DNA from: JACSRF01 sp964504445
Lineage (GTDB): Bacteria; Chloroflexota; Anaerolineae; Promineifilales; Promineifilaceae
Length of the DNA: 64,000 nt
NCBI GenBank assembly: GCA_964504445.1
Contig: CAZDEO010000006.1
Coordinates: 1-64,000 of the forward strand
Direction of reading: 5' to 3'
The position numbers and the translations under genes were made by a program. Within the stretch, counting starts at the first letter, position 1. Every line of letters begins with the position of its first letter. Below the pieces are notes generated by a model that saw only the letters and a program-made list of their open reading frames with translations, did not search any database and had not been told where the DNA came from. Of this stretch, positions 24,441 through 32,918 are shown piece by piece.

Positions 24441-26369
24441 GTGACAATTCAAAAACCTATTGGCCTACATATGGTATTGAGCCAGGAGTTTAGCAATAAT
24501 GAACTGGCAGATATTTGCTTTGAACTGAACGTGGATGTGGAGGATTTGTCCGCACAAAAAAGTGCACGGGCGCAGGAGCTGATCAGATATGCCCAACGCC
24601 GCAACAAGGTGGATAAGCTGGTTGGTTGGCTGGCGACAGATCGCCCAGAAACGAATTTTTACCCCTACTTGTACCTGATTATCATTGATAGGTTTGGCAC
24701 AATCCAAGATATGCAGCAGCTAAGCGAAACCATCGGCATCAGGTATGACGTGGAGCTGGTAAAAAACCTGGGCTACTTTGCGCCTAGCGGGAACCCCGAC
24801 GTCATTGAGAAGCAGGCTTGGCGCATCTATGAGCTGATGACAGAAGGGGAGCGGCAGGGGGAATTACTTTGGGCCATGAAGGATCTGAAGCCTAATCTTG
24901 AATTGGGTGTATTTGAGCTGAAAACACCCCCCAAACCCCTGGCGGAAAAGCGTGCAGGGGGGCAACAGCCTGGCGAAACAACAAATGCGCGGCAAGTTGC
25001 CACCATGACGTATGAAAATTTTGATTTGCGGATTAATGAAGGGGGTCATGGCGTCTATGACGTAGAAGTGCTGTTTTCCCCGCAGGGTGAGGTGCGGAAA
25101 GTGCCGACGTCTTTTCCCTTGGAAGATGCGGAGTTTAAGGACTTGTTGGCTTTTTTGAAAGATTTGTGGGCGAATAAGAAAGATGCCGTAACCTTGGGCA
25201 AGAAGATGAAGCCCCTGCTTTTTCCTGGCGACGTGTGGGGTAAATTTCTTGAATGCCGTACTCTTACAAAGAGTCAGGGGAAAGGGCTGCGGGTGCGTTT
25301 GCGCATAGACCCGCCAGAGCTGGGCGCTTTGCCCTGGGAGTATGTGTTCGATGACACCTTTGATTATCTGGCCCAGGATAAGCTAACGCCTATTATTCGC
25401 TATCCGGCAGAGTCGCTGCCGCAGGGGGATTTGGCAGCAGCGTTTCCCATTCGTATTTTGTTGGCCACGGCTAACCCCAGTGACCTGACGCAGTTAGCCG
25501 TGGATAAGGAGGAGGCGCTGGTAAAGAAGGCGTTGGCGCCGTTGGAGGCGACGGGTTTGGCCGAGGTTGACGTGATTCGCAAGGCGCAAATTAGCCACCT
25601 GCGCAGAAAGTTGACCGATAGCAATTATCACGTCTTGCACTTTATTGGCCACGGCATGATTGAGGATGGCGAGGGGGCGCTGGCGCTGGAGAATGACGAG
25701 GGCAAAAAACGGGCGGTCTTTGCGGCCCAACTGCGGACCCTGCTGCGCAACACGGCCGTACGCTTCATTTTCCTCAATTCCTGCGATACGGCCGCTTACG
25801 AAGGCGCTGATCCCATCACCGGCGTGGCCCAATCCCTGGTGCGCGCGGGCATCCCGGCGGTAATGGCCATGCAGTTTGAAGTGCCGGACAAGACCTCCCT
25901 GCTGTTCTCCCGCGAGCTTTATACCAGCCTGGTGCTGGGCAAGCCGCTGGATGAGGCGGTGACCGAAATGCGCCGTGCGGCCTACATTGACGCCGAAGAC
26001 ATGGTATTTTGGGGTATTCCCGTGCTGTTTATGCGCGCCCCGGATGGCGTCATCTGGCAGGCCGATGAGGAAGCGGCACAGAAACTGGCGGCTTACGTTC
26101 CTAAATCCCCGCTGGTAAAAACTATTGAAGATGTGGCAGCAGCTTTTCCTGGTGTGCAGGGTGAACTGGACGCCGACGCCGTTGCCGAATTTACGAAAGA
26201 CCTGGCCTCCGTGCAGGAGTGGGCTGAGGGCGATCCAGACGACAAGCAAAAGGCGCGTATTTTGCTAAAGCTGAAGAACATGACGGGTTTACTGGATGTG
26301 TACGGCATTGGCGAGAGCAGCCCGGTGATGCAGGCATTGCAGGCGGCGCAGGAAGCCGTTGCAGAGTAG
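24441..26369 (+). CDS. CHAT-domain caspase-like protein with N-terminal effector-associated domain
   Basis: 642 aa, GTG start with GAGGAAA upstream. Residues about 8-75 (FSNNELADICFELNVDVEDLS, then a basic helix) resemble the death-fold-like effector-associated domain EAD1. A second small helical region occupies about 75-150. A beta-rich region spans about 190-270. The CHAT protease domain spans about 280-545, with catalytic His404 in FIGHG and Cys448 in FLNSCDTAAYEG, and GIPAVMAMQFEVPD. A helical tail ends the protein. CHAT proteases in bacteria cut partner proteins in conflict or programmed-death systems; EADs recruit partners. The companion is the unknown gene just upstream. Target and trigger are unknown. 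Confidence 0.85.
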   Translation: MTIQKPIGLHMVLSQEFSNNELADICFELNVDVEDLSAQKSARAQELIRYAQRRNKVDKLVGWLATDRPETNFYPYLYLIIIDRFGTIQDMQQLSETIGIRYDVELVKNLGYFAPSGNPDVIEKQAWRIYELMTEGERQGELLWAMKDLKPNLELGVFELKTPPKPLAEKRAGGQQPGETTNARQVATMTYENFDLRINEGGHGVYDVEVLFSPQGEVRKVPTSFPLEDAEFKDLLAFLKDLWANKKDAVTLGKKMKPLLFPGDVWGKFLECRTLTKSQGKGLRVRLRIDPPELGALPWEYVFDDTFDYLAQDKLTPIIRYPAESLPQGDLAAAFPIRILLATANPSDLTQLAVDKEEALVKKALAPLEATGLAEVDVIRKAQISHLRRKLTDSNYHVLHFIGHGMIEDGEGALALENDEGKKRAVFAAQLRTLLRNTAVRFIFLNSCDTAAYEGADPITGVAQSLVRAGIPAVMAMQFEVPDKTSLLFSRELYTSLVLGKPLDEAVTEMRRAAYIDAEDMVFWGIPVLFMRAPDGVIWQADEEAAQKLAAYVPKSPLVKTIEDVAAAFPGVQGELDADAVAEFTKDLASVQEWAEGDPDDKQKARILLKLKNMTGLLDVYGIGESSPVMQALQAAQEAVAE

Positions 26370-26370
26370 A

Positions 26371-26426
26371 GACTGGAGATTGGAGATTGATTAGTCTCCA
26401 GTCTCCAATCTCTAGTCGCTAATCTC
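26371..26426. repeat. Palindromic heptanucleotide array (8 units)
   Basis: Eight 7-base units fill the whole gap between the CHAT stop codon and the next start. The first three (GACTGGA, GATTGGA, GATTGAT) are nearly the reverse complement of the following ones (TAGTCTC, CAGTCTC, CAATCTC), so the array can fold into a hairpin. Confidence 0.75.
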
Positions 26427-26429
26427 CTT

Positions 26430-27239
26430 ATGACCCATTCCCTTCTTTCCCTCAGTCGCAGCAAGTTGGAAACTTTTCTGGTCTGCCAGCGCCGCTTTCA
26501 ACTGCGATATTTGCGGCAGTTGCCGTGGCCGCCGCTGCCGTTGGATGAGGGTAGCGCAGAGGTGCTGGCGCGGGGGCAGCAGTTTCACCAACTGCTGGAA
26601 CGCCATTTTTTGGGGCTGTCGGTGGAGCCGGGGCTGATTGGGGATGAGCGGGTGCGCCATTGGTGGGGGGCGTTTCAGCGTAGTGGTTTGACTTTCCCCG
26701 AAGGACGGCCGTTACCCGAACTCCGCCTGACCATTCCTGTGGGGGCGCATTTGCTTAACGGCCGTTTCGACCTCATCATTCTGGGCACGGCCTCTAACCG
26801 CCCCTTTGCCCACATCTTCGACTGGAAAACAGGTCATCTGCGCAGTGTGCCTGACTTGCGCCGGGAGTGGCAAACCCGCCTTTACCTGGCTATGCTAGCC
26901 GAGGGCGGGCAGGCCCTGGTGGCCAACACCTTGCCCGTTCCCCCGGAAAATATCACCCTCACCTATTGGTACGTTAGAGAGCCGGACGCGCCGCGTACCA
27001 TTGCTTACGACACTACCCAACACCAGCAAAACTGGGCTGAGATTGAAGCCCTGGTTGGGCAGATAGATGCCGCATTGACGACCGACTTATGGCCCCTGAC
27101 AGACGATTGGGAGCAGTGCCGCACCTGTGCTTACCAGGTTTATTGTGGACGGCAGGCGGTGGGTACCGCTGTGCCTAAACAAGATGCCGACGAGGATGCG
27201 CTGGATGCGGATTGGCTGCTAGTGCCGGATTTGCCATAA
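26430..27239 (+). CDS. PD-(D/E)XK nuclease with iron-sulfur cluster (Cas4/RecB-like)
   Basis: 269 aa. It begins with SLSRSKLETFLVCQRRFQLRYL, the typical first helix and first cysteine of AddB/Cas4-type nucleases. The active site is visible as GRFDLI (Asp) and FDWKTGHL (Asp-X-Lys), and the QTRLYLAML helix follows. The last three cysteines are in CRTCAYQVYCGR and would complete a 4Fe-4S cluster. No cas genes or CRISPR array are near, so it is not a CRISPR Cas4 by context. It directly precedes the methyltransferase gene (1 base between stop and the first possible start). Confidence 0.85.
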   Translation: MTHSLLSLSRSKLETFLVCQRRFQLRYLRQLPWPPLPLDEGSAEVLARGQQFHQLLERHFLGLSVEPGLIGDERVRHWWGAFQRSGLTFPEGRPLPELRLTIPVGAHLLNGRFDLIILGTASNRPFAHIFDWKTGHLRSVPDLRREWQTRLYLAMLAEGGQALVANTLPVPPENITLTYWYVREPDAPRTIAYDTTQHQQNWAEIEALVGQIDAALTTDLWPLTDDWEQCRTCAYQVYCGRQAVGTAVPKQDADEDALDADWLLVPDLP

Positions 27240-27297
27240 AGTGAGGCGTGGGGCGCGATTGGTGCACAGACGTATCCCGCCCGACCTTAACGTTTTG

Positions 27298-28473
27298 ATG
27301 GAACTAGAAGATTTACACTTTTTGTTATCGCCTGAGGGGGCGCGGCTGTTGCGGGAAACGGCCGTTACCCCCATCACCCCCGCTAACCATCTGCAAATAG
27401 CCACCCATCTGCGCCGCCAAACACCTTTTGCCCAGGCTGTGCTGGAGACCGTTCTTTTGCGCCAACGGGCTGCCGCCAAATTCAGCCACGCCGCCGCCAT
27501 GTTTTTTGTGCGGGAAGCGTTGGAGCAGGCATCCGCAGAGCCGGTAGCCACTTACCGCGCGCGGCGTTTCGCCGCGGCTGGCGCGCGCCATGTGGCCGAT
27601 CTGGGCTGCGGTATTGGCGGCGATTCCCTGGCCCTGGCTGCTCATGCTGACGTCACCGGCGTGGATTGGGATCCGGTGCGGGTGGCGATGGCCCAAGAGA
27701 ACGTGCGCGTGTATGGGCACGGCGACCGCTTTCATCCGCTGCAAGCGGATTTGTTGGACTTGACTCCTTTACCTGTGGATGCCTGCTTTTTTGACCCGGC
27801 GCGGCGAGACGGGCAGGGAAAACGCCTTTTTTCGCTGGAGGATTACCGCCCCCCTCTAAGTTTTGTGCAGCGCTGGCGCACGTGGGTGCCGCAAACGGCC
27901 GTAAAAATCAGCCCTGGCGTTAACTATGCGGAACTCCCACCTGATGCGGAAATAGAATTCATCTCTGTGGAAGGCGACGTGAAGGATGGCGTTCTCTGGT
28001 TTGGCGACCTGCGCAGCGACGTCAGGCGGCGGGCGACGCTGCTGCCCGGTGGGCATACCCTGACCGATGCCGACCTGGTGGAGGTGCCCATTACTGCCCC
28101 ACAACAGTACCTTTACGAGCCGGACAAAGCGATAATTCGCGCCCACCTGGTGGAGGCGTTGGCGGGGCAGTTAGGTGCGGCCAAAATTGACGCGGAGATT
28201 GCCTACCTGACGGCGGCGGATTGCCGCGAGACGCCTTTTGCCCGCTGTTTTGCCGTGGAAGATGTGTTTCCTTTCCAGCTTAAGCGGCTACGCCACTACT
28301 TGCGGGAGCGGGGCATGGGGCAGGTGACCATTAAGAAGCGGGGGTCACCTCTGGAGCCAAATGAGCTGTACCGGCAGCTTCGGCTGCGGGGGGATGGCGC
28401 TTGTATTGTGTTTTTGACCAGGGTGGGTGGGGAAACGGCCGTCATCATCGGCCAGGAAATAAAAAAGGGCTGA
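27298..28473 (+). CDS. THUMP-like-domain SAM-dependent methyltransferase
   Basis: 391 aa from the ATG at 27,298 (MELEDLHFLLSPEG, the usual family start); a GTG at 27,241 would add 19 residues. A Rossmann methyltransferase core carries VADLGCGIGGDSLALAAHA (SAM binding), VDWDP, and FFDPARRD, which is an NPPY-like catalytic site position. The C-terminal third is a THUMP-like domain with VTIKKRGSPLEPNELYRQLRL. RNA methylation is likely but the target is unknown. The last codons and stop lie inside the hairpin that terminates the opposite-strand GAF operon. Confidence 0.85.
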   Translation: MELEDLHFLLSPEGARLLRETAVTPITPANHLQIATHLRRQTPFAQAVLETVLLRQRAAAKFSHAAAMFFVREALEQASAEPVATYRARRFAAAGARHVADLGCGIGGDSLALAAHADVTGVDWDPVRVAMAQENVRVYGHGDRFHPLQADLLDLTPLPVDACFFDPARRDGQGKRLFSLEDYRPPLSFVQRWRTWVPQTAVKISPGVNYAELPPDAEIEFISVEGDVKDGVLWFGDLRSDVRRRATLLPGGHTLTDADLVEVPITAPQQYLYEPDKAIIRAHLVEALAGQLGAAKIDAEIAYLTAADCRETPFARCFAVEDVFPFQLKRLRHYLRERGMGQVTIKKRGSPLEPNELYRQLRLRGDGACIVFLTRVGGETAVIIGQEIKKG

Positions 28474-28493
28474 AGGTTGCCAACCTTCAGCCC
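28461..28493 (-). terminator. Terminator of the GAF-array operon
   Basis: A perfect 12-bp stem (28467-28478 with 28482-28493) is followed on the minus strand by six T residues (28461-28466). It stops the minus-strand receiver transcript and at the same time encodes the end of the plus-strand methyltransferase gene. Confidence 0.88.
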
Positions 28494-28513
28494 AACCGCA
28501 TTTACTTCACCCT

Positions 28514-28897
28514 TTACTGTGCCTGGTTGTCCAGATAACTGCGCATCATTTGCCGCAGCTTGCGGATATCCAAGGGTTTGGGCAAATAATCATCACAGCC
28601 CGCTTCCAGGCAACGTTCCCGGTCTCCTACTAACACCTGGGCCGTCGTGGCAATGAGCGGCACAGGCGCCAACTTAGGATTTGCTTTGAACCGGCGCGCC
28701 AGCTCCAAACCGTCAATTCCCGGCAGGTTGATGTCCAGAAGAATGATGTCTGGCACCAGATTTTCCAACAGGGTAAGGGCCGTGTGACCATCTTCCGCCT
28801 TCACCAATTCATGCCCTTCGGCCTCAACAATGCGCTCAACGAGAATCATGTTGACCGCGTTATCTTCAACGCAAAGCACTTTTTTGCGCTCTGACAT
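28514..28897 (-). CDS. Single-domain response regulator (receiver only)
   Basis: 127 aa, a complete receiver domain and nothing else. E11/D12, phospho-acceptor D55 (IILLDINLPG), T84 and K107 (LPKP) are all present, so it should be phosphorylatable. The closest type is the receiver of hybrid kinases and DivK/CheY-like shuttle proteins. It is the last gene of the minus-strand cluster, 224 bases after the hub kinase gene and immediately before a terminator. It is the obvious candidate phospho-acceptor of that kinase. With no output domain it must act by protein contact or relay. Confidence 0.9.
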   Translation of the reverse strand: MSERKKVLCVEDNAVNMILVERIVEAEGHELVKAEDGHTALTLLENLVPDIILLDINLPGIDGLELARRFKANPKLAPVPLIATTAQVLVGDRERCLEAGCDDYLPKPLDIRKLRQMMRSYLDNQAQ

Positions 28898-28922
28898 ATG
28901 CTTAACCTCAATTCCTAATTAG

Positions 28923-28965
28923 ACTCAATACATTGTAAAAACAATAGAGTACTCAATACACTGTA
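28923..28965 (-). promoter_or_regulatory. Direct repeats upstream of the receiver gene
   Basis: ACTCAATACATTGTA (28923-28937) and ACTCAATACACTGTA (28951-28965) differ at one of 15 positions and are spaced 28 bases, start to start. They lie 26-68 bases before the receiver start and may bind a regulator that gives this gene its own control. Confidence 0.45.
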
Positions 28966-28986
28966 ATGAAAGATTTATTCATCATT

Positions 28987-29043
28987 TTCCCGGAAGCTGC
29001 GAACCAAATACTCTGGCAAAGACACTTTCTCAGCTTCCGGGAA
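28987..29043. promoter_or_regulatory. Long-loop inverted repeat between kinase and receiver genes
   Basis: Perfect 13-base arms (28987-28999 and 29031-29043) enclose a 31-base loop. No T-run follows on the minus strand, so it is more likely an operator, an RNA processing site or an mRNA stabiliser than a terminator. Confidence 0.5.
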
Positions 29044-29121
29044 AGTTGAAATTCTTTTCTGACAACGTACTCAAAAATCCCACCCATTTTAGCAACGATT
29101 TGCCAATTCGGGTAACATGGT

Positions 29122-32100
29122 TTAACCGTATCGTGCATTCAGTTCTGGCAGAGGGCCAGTCTTGGGCCGGTCTGCCAGTTCTTGTGCCAGGGGAATAGTA
29201 AACCAAAATGTGGTGCCTTGCCCTAAACCGCTTTCAATCCAAATTTTGCCCCCGTGCAATTCTACCAGGTTCTTTGTGATGGGCATGCCCAAGCCTGTGC
29301 CCCCGGCCCGGCGGTTCAAGCTGCCGTCGATTTGCCGGAACTGTTCAAACACAATGGGGATATCCTCGGGGCGAATACCAATGCCCGTGTCATGGATGCC
29401 TACCAGCAAACTTGTATCCCTGGTTTCCAAGGATAGCGTAACGCTACCCTTTTCCGTGAACTTGATAGCGTTGCCGGTGATATTCCACATGATTTGGCGA
29501 ATTCTCGTACGATCAGCTTCAATCATTTCCACGTCATCGGCAATTTGTGCAAAGAGTTCCAGGTTCTTTTCTTGTGCCAACGGCATGGCCGTGGCCACAA
29601 TGTCGTTGACCAAATCCCGTATGTCAAACATTTCGTAGCGTAATTCCATGCGCCCGGCTTCAATTTTAGACATGTCCAATATATCGCCGATGAGTTCACG
29701 AAGGTGAGCGCCGCTATTGCGAATAAGTTTAACGTCTTGCTCCATGCGTTCGTTAAGTTCACCATCAAGCCCTTCTAATAGCACGTCGGCAAAGCCGATG
29801 ATGGAGTTAAGGGGGGTGCGCAGTTCGTGGCTCATGCTTGCCAGGAATTCTGATTTGAGTTGATCTACCTGGCGAAGTTTTTCCGTCGTTTGTACCTGCT
29901 CGGCATATAGCTTGGCGTTTTCTACGGCGACGGCAACTTGGGTAGCCAATGTGCGCTGGATTTTTACATCTTCTTCAGTAAATCGCCCTATTTGTTCGGC
30001 TTGTAGGTCTAAAACGCCAATTAACTGGTTACCCACAATCATGGGTACCGCCATTTCGGCTTTGGTTTTCGGCAACAGGGGGTGGGGCAAGAAGTCAACG
30101 ACTTTTAGAACGTCATTTTCGATGACAACGTCACGGGTGCGGGCAGCCCGGGCCACGATGGATTCAGCATCGATGTGGATTTCCCGACCCTCCAGAGTCA
30201 TGAGTCGCCCAATATTTCCGGCTCCGGCTTTGAGCGTAAGGGTTTCTTGGTCATCGTCTTCGATCATGTAGACATGGGTGTGATAAAGGTCAAAACTGGT
30301 TTTAGCAAGATCTACAACGGCTTGCAGCAGGTTGTCTACCTCAAGAATGGTGGAAGCGGCTGTGGTTACCTGGGCTACTGTTTCTAGCTCGGAAGCCAAC
30401 CGTTCTTGTTCAAACAAGGCGTCTTGGGTCTGCTCAAATAAGCGGGCTGCTTCCAGGGCTTCGGAGACTTGTTCAGTAATCGATTGCAGCAGCGTCAATT
30501 CTTCTTCGGTTAGGGGTTGGGCCGGGTTGTCGAATATGCCGATGGTGCCAAATGCTTCACCACGAACCTGGAGGTGGGCGGCGATTAAATTCTCTCCTTT
30601 CCCATTTTCGTTGCTGGCTAATGTGCTTTCTTTTGCCAGAGGTGTTACGCCAGTTTGGTCGAATTGATAGCCAGCAATGTTTTGGCGGGATTGTTTGTAT
30701 GCCTGCCAGGCTTCGCGGCTCATATAGCGCTGGAGGGTGGTTAGTTCACGGAGGTTTGCTTCCATTTCTTGCCGCAAACGGGTGCTTTCAATGGCGACGG
30801 CAATTTGCCCGCATAACCCTTCGAGCAGTAAGAGGTCGTTTTCGTCTAGTTTGTCGACTTTGTCGCTTTGTACGTCTAGTACGCCCAGTACCTCGTTCCT
30901 TAGTTTGATGGGAACTGCCAGTTCTCCTTTGGTGTGGGGTAGCAGGGGGTTGGGTTGCCAGGATTCGTCAGCATAAAGATTGGGCCGCAAAATGGATTTA
31001 CCGGCGGCAGCAGCAGTGCCAATGATGCCCACGTTCATGGGGATGGAGTGATTAAGCTCTAGCATCTCTTGCCCGACTTTGCCGTAGCCGTAGACGAGGG
31101 CAACGGTGTCCAGGGCGTTATCGTATCTTAGAAGTTGGGTATGGTAATAACCGAACAGTTCATGGATTTGGGTGACGACACGTTGGTAGAGGTCGCCCAG
31201 GTCGGTGGCGGCGGCAATTTCTTGGGCGATTTGGGTGGCGAGAGCAACTTCTTCTCCACGGCGTTTAAGGGTTTCTTGGGTTGCCTGGAAGAGGCGTGCG
31301 GCGCGTATGGCTGAGGCGCCTTGCTCAGCGATGGTCTGAAAGATAATGTTGCGGTTTTCTTGGAAGTAGTTTTCTTCGGCACTGGCGGCCATGAGGACGC
31401 CTAGTTTTTCGCCAGCGGAGATGAGGGGGAAGGCGGCCCAACTGACGATGCCGATTCTGCGGGCCATGTTTTGGGCTTTTTTTCCTAGAATGGCGGTGTT
31501 GGTGACGTTGGGGATGATAATTGGTTCTGAAGTTTCTAGGAGTTCGGGTATTTCGCTGCTTTGTAGACGGGTACCAACGGGTAGGGGTTTTAGATTGCTT
31601 GCATTGGCGTTGCGGTTAATGAGAATGTAGGTTGTTTGATCGTCGCTAGCTTCGCGCAGGAACAGGGAGATGGCTGTCTGGGGGTAGATGACGGATTTTT
31701 CAATGATGGTGGTGATGACGTCTGTTTCGGTTTGGGCGTTGGCAATAGCTTGCCCGATCTCAACCTGGCGGCTGCGGATTTCTAGGGCTTCTTGGTTTTG
31801 CTTTTCTAGGATTTCTTTGGTGTGGATTTCGTTTTCGATTTGGGCGACGCGTTGGGCGTTGTTGAGGGCGAGGCCGATGGTTTTGCCAATGGTGAGCAGG
31901 GTTTCTTTTTCTTGTTGGGCAAGGTTGAGTGCTGTGTCGAAGAGGAGGTTGATGACGCCCCACGTGGTGTTTTGGAAGACCATGGGAATGGATACGGCCG
32001 TTTTCAGGTTTTGGGCCAGTAACATTTTCTGAACATTTGTGGCCATGCGCTGGTCAACCAGTATATCATCGCTGGATACGATGGTTCCTTGCGTGATGGC

Positions 32101-32904
32101 AAGGCCGGAGAGGCTGCCTTTTACGGGGAGAATGGAACCTACCGCTAATGTTTCTGAGGTGAATCCGCGTGATGCTAGCAGATGCAAATTTTCTGCTTTT
32201 TCATCCAGGGAAAAGATGGCTATAGTGGGCGCCTTTGTGTATTCCAGGATGAAGTTTGCCGCTTGTTGGACAACATCATCCAGAGCGTGGGAGCGATAGA
32301 GGGTATCGGCAATCCGGTTTATGATAGATAGTGAGTCAGCTTTGGCTTGGATCTCGTTTTTTGATTGCTGCAGTGCCAGTTCGTTGCGTTTGAGGGCAAT
32401 TATTTGACCCAGATAGGTGCTGTAGAGAATCAGGATGTCTATATCTTGTTGCTCTAAGGGTTTTTGGGTGAGAAGGTTGTCGGCAGCCAGCCAACCAACG
32501 CCCTGGGTGCCATCCCAGAGGACGGTCATGATGTTCCAGCCCTGGCCTATTTCTTTACCTTCGTCGATTAGTTGTGTATCTTCCCACACTTTGTAGCGTT
32601 GCTTTTGGCTAAGAATTTCCAGAATTTCTGGGTTTTCAATTTCTTGACGGAAATATCTTTCGTCACGAACCTGTCCTTGGCCATTTGTGCCAAAGGTCCC
32701 TGCCATGGTGTTAGATTCTGCGTCGTATAGTAGTAAACTGAGGCGATCGAATCCCAGCCGGGTGCGGCCCAAGATGATGGCTTTTTTGTAAAATTTGTCT
32801 AGGGAGTCTGTATGCGCTAAATCAAAGCCTATCTCGGATAGTGCCTGAACTTTCTGCTCAAACGTCTGGGTTGGTGCTTTTTCTGTTTTGCTTTGGCTAC
32901 TCAT
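29122..32904 (-). CDS. Soluble multi-GAF histidine kinase, hub of the GAF array
   Basis: 1260 aa with no membrane segment. Five GAF domains lie at roughly 20-180, 200-365, 385-545, 560-715 and 845-1000, with a compact Trp-containing GAF-like module between the last two (about 725-830). A HisKA domain follows, with phospho-acceptor H1026 in SMSHELRTPLNS, then HATPase with NITGNAIKFTEKG, DTGIGI and GGTGLGM. GAF four and five carry the (N/H)PLLPxTKxE(L/M)AVP signature shared with the seven upstream sensors. It lacks the shared C-terminal tail of those sensors and is the only protein of the cluster with a catalytic output. The start is 14 bases after the stop of the 1711-aa gene. It probably phosphorylates the receiver encoded downstream. 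Confidence 0.93.
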   Translation of the reverse strand: MSSQSKTEKAPTQTFEQKVQALSEIGFDLAHTDSLDKFYKKAIILGRTRLGFDRLSLLLYDAESNTMAGTFGTNGQGQVRDERYFRQEIENPEILEILSQKQRYKVWEDTQLIDEGKEIGQGWNIMTVLWDGTQGVGWLAADNLLTQKPLEQQDIDILILYSTYLGQIIALKRNELALQQSKNEIQAKADSLSIINRIADTLYRSHALDDVVQQAANFILEYTKAPTIAIFSLDEKAENLHLLASRGFTSETLAVGSILPVKGSLSGLAITQGTIVSSDDILVDQRMATNVQKMLLAQNLKTAVSIPMVFQNTTWGVINLLFDTALNLAQQEKETLLTIGKTIGLALNNAQRVAQIENEIHTKEILEKQNQEALEIRSRQVEIGQAIANAQTETDVITTIIEKSVIYPQTAISLFLREASDDQTTYILINRNANASNLKPLPVGTRLQSSEIPELLETSEPIIIPNVTNTAILGKKAQNMARRIGIVSWAAFPLISAGEKLGVLMAASAEENYFQENRNIIFQTIAEQGASAIRAARLFQATQETLKRRGEEVALATQIAQEIAAATDLGDLYQRVVTQIHELFGYYHTQLLRYDNALDTVALVYGYGKVGQEMLELNHSIPMNVGIIGTAAAAGKSILRPNLYADESWQPNPLLPHTKGELAVPIKLRNEVLGVLDVQSDKVDKLDENDLLLLEGLCGQIAVAIESTRLRQEMEANLRELTTLQRYMSREAWQAYKQSRQNIAGYQFDQTGVTPLAKESTLASNENGKGENLIAAHLQVRGEAFGTIGIFDNPAQPLTEEELTLLQSITEQVSEALEAARLFEQTQDALFEQERLASELETVAQVTTAASTILEVDNLLQAVVDLAKTSFDLYHTHVYMIEDDDQETLTLKAGAGNIGRLMTLEGREIHIDAESIVARAARTRDVVIENDVLKVVDFLPHPLLPKTKAEMAVPMIVGNQLIGVLDLQAEQIGRFTEEDVKIQRTLATQVAVAVENAKLYAEQVQTTEKLRQVDQLKSEFLASMSHELRTPLNSIIGFADVLLEGLDGELNERMEQDVKLIRNSGAHLRELIGDILDMSKIEAGRMELRYEMFDIRDLVNDIVATAMPLAQEKNLELFAQIADDVEMIEADRTRIRQIMWNITGNAIKFTEKGSVTLSLETRDTSLLVGIHDTGIGIRPEDIPIVFEQFRQIDGSLNRRAGGTGLGMPITKNLVELHGGKIWIESGLGQGTTFWFTIPLAQELADRPKTGPLPELNARYG

Positions 32905-32918
32905 TGCATTCTCCTGGG

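Noticed and set aside
26371..26426. CRISPR array
   Set aside because: The repeat unit is 7 bases without spacers; no cas genes occur, and the nearby Cas4-like nuclease belongs to a broader PD-(D/E)XK family.
28953..29111. Possible remnant coding sequence in the kinase-receiver gap
   Set aside because: One minus-strand frame reads like protein for about 25 residues (ending SFRENDE), but it has no start codon and part of it is the inverted repeat.
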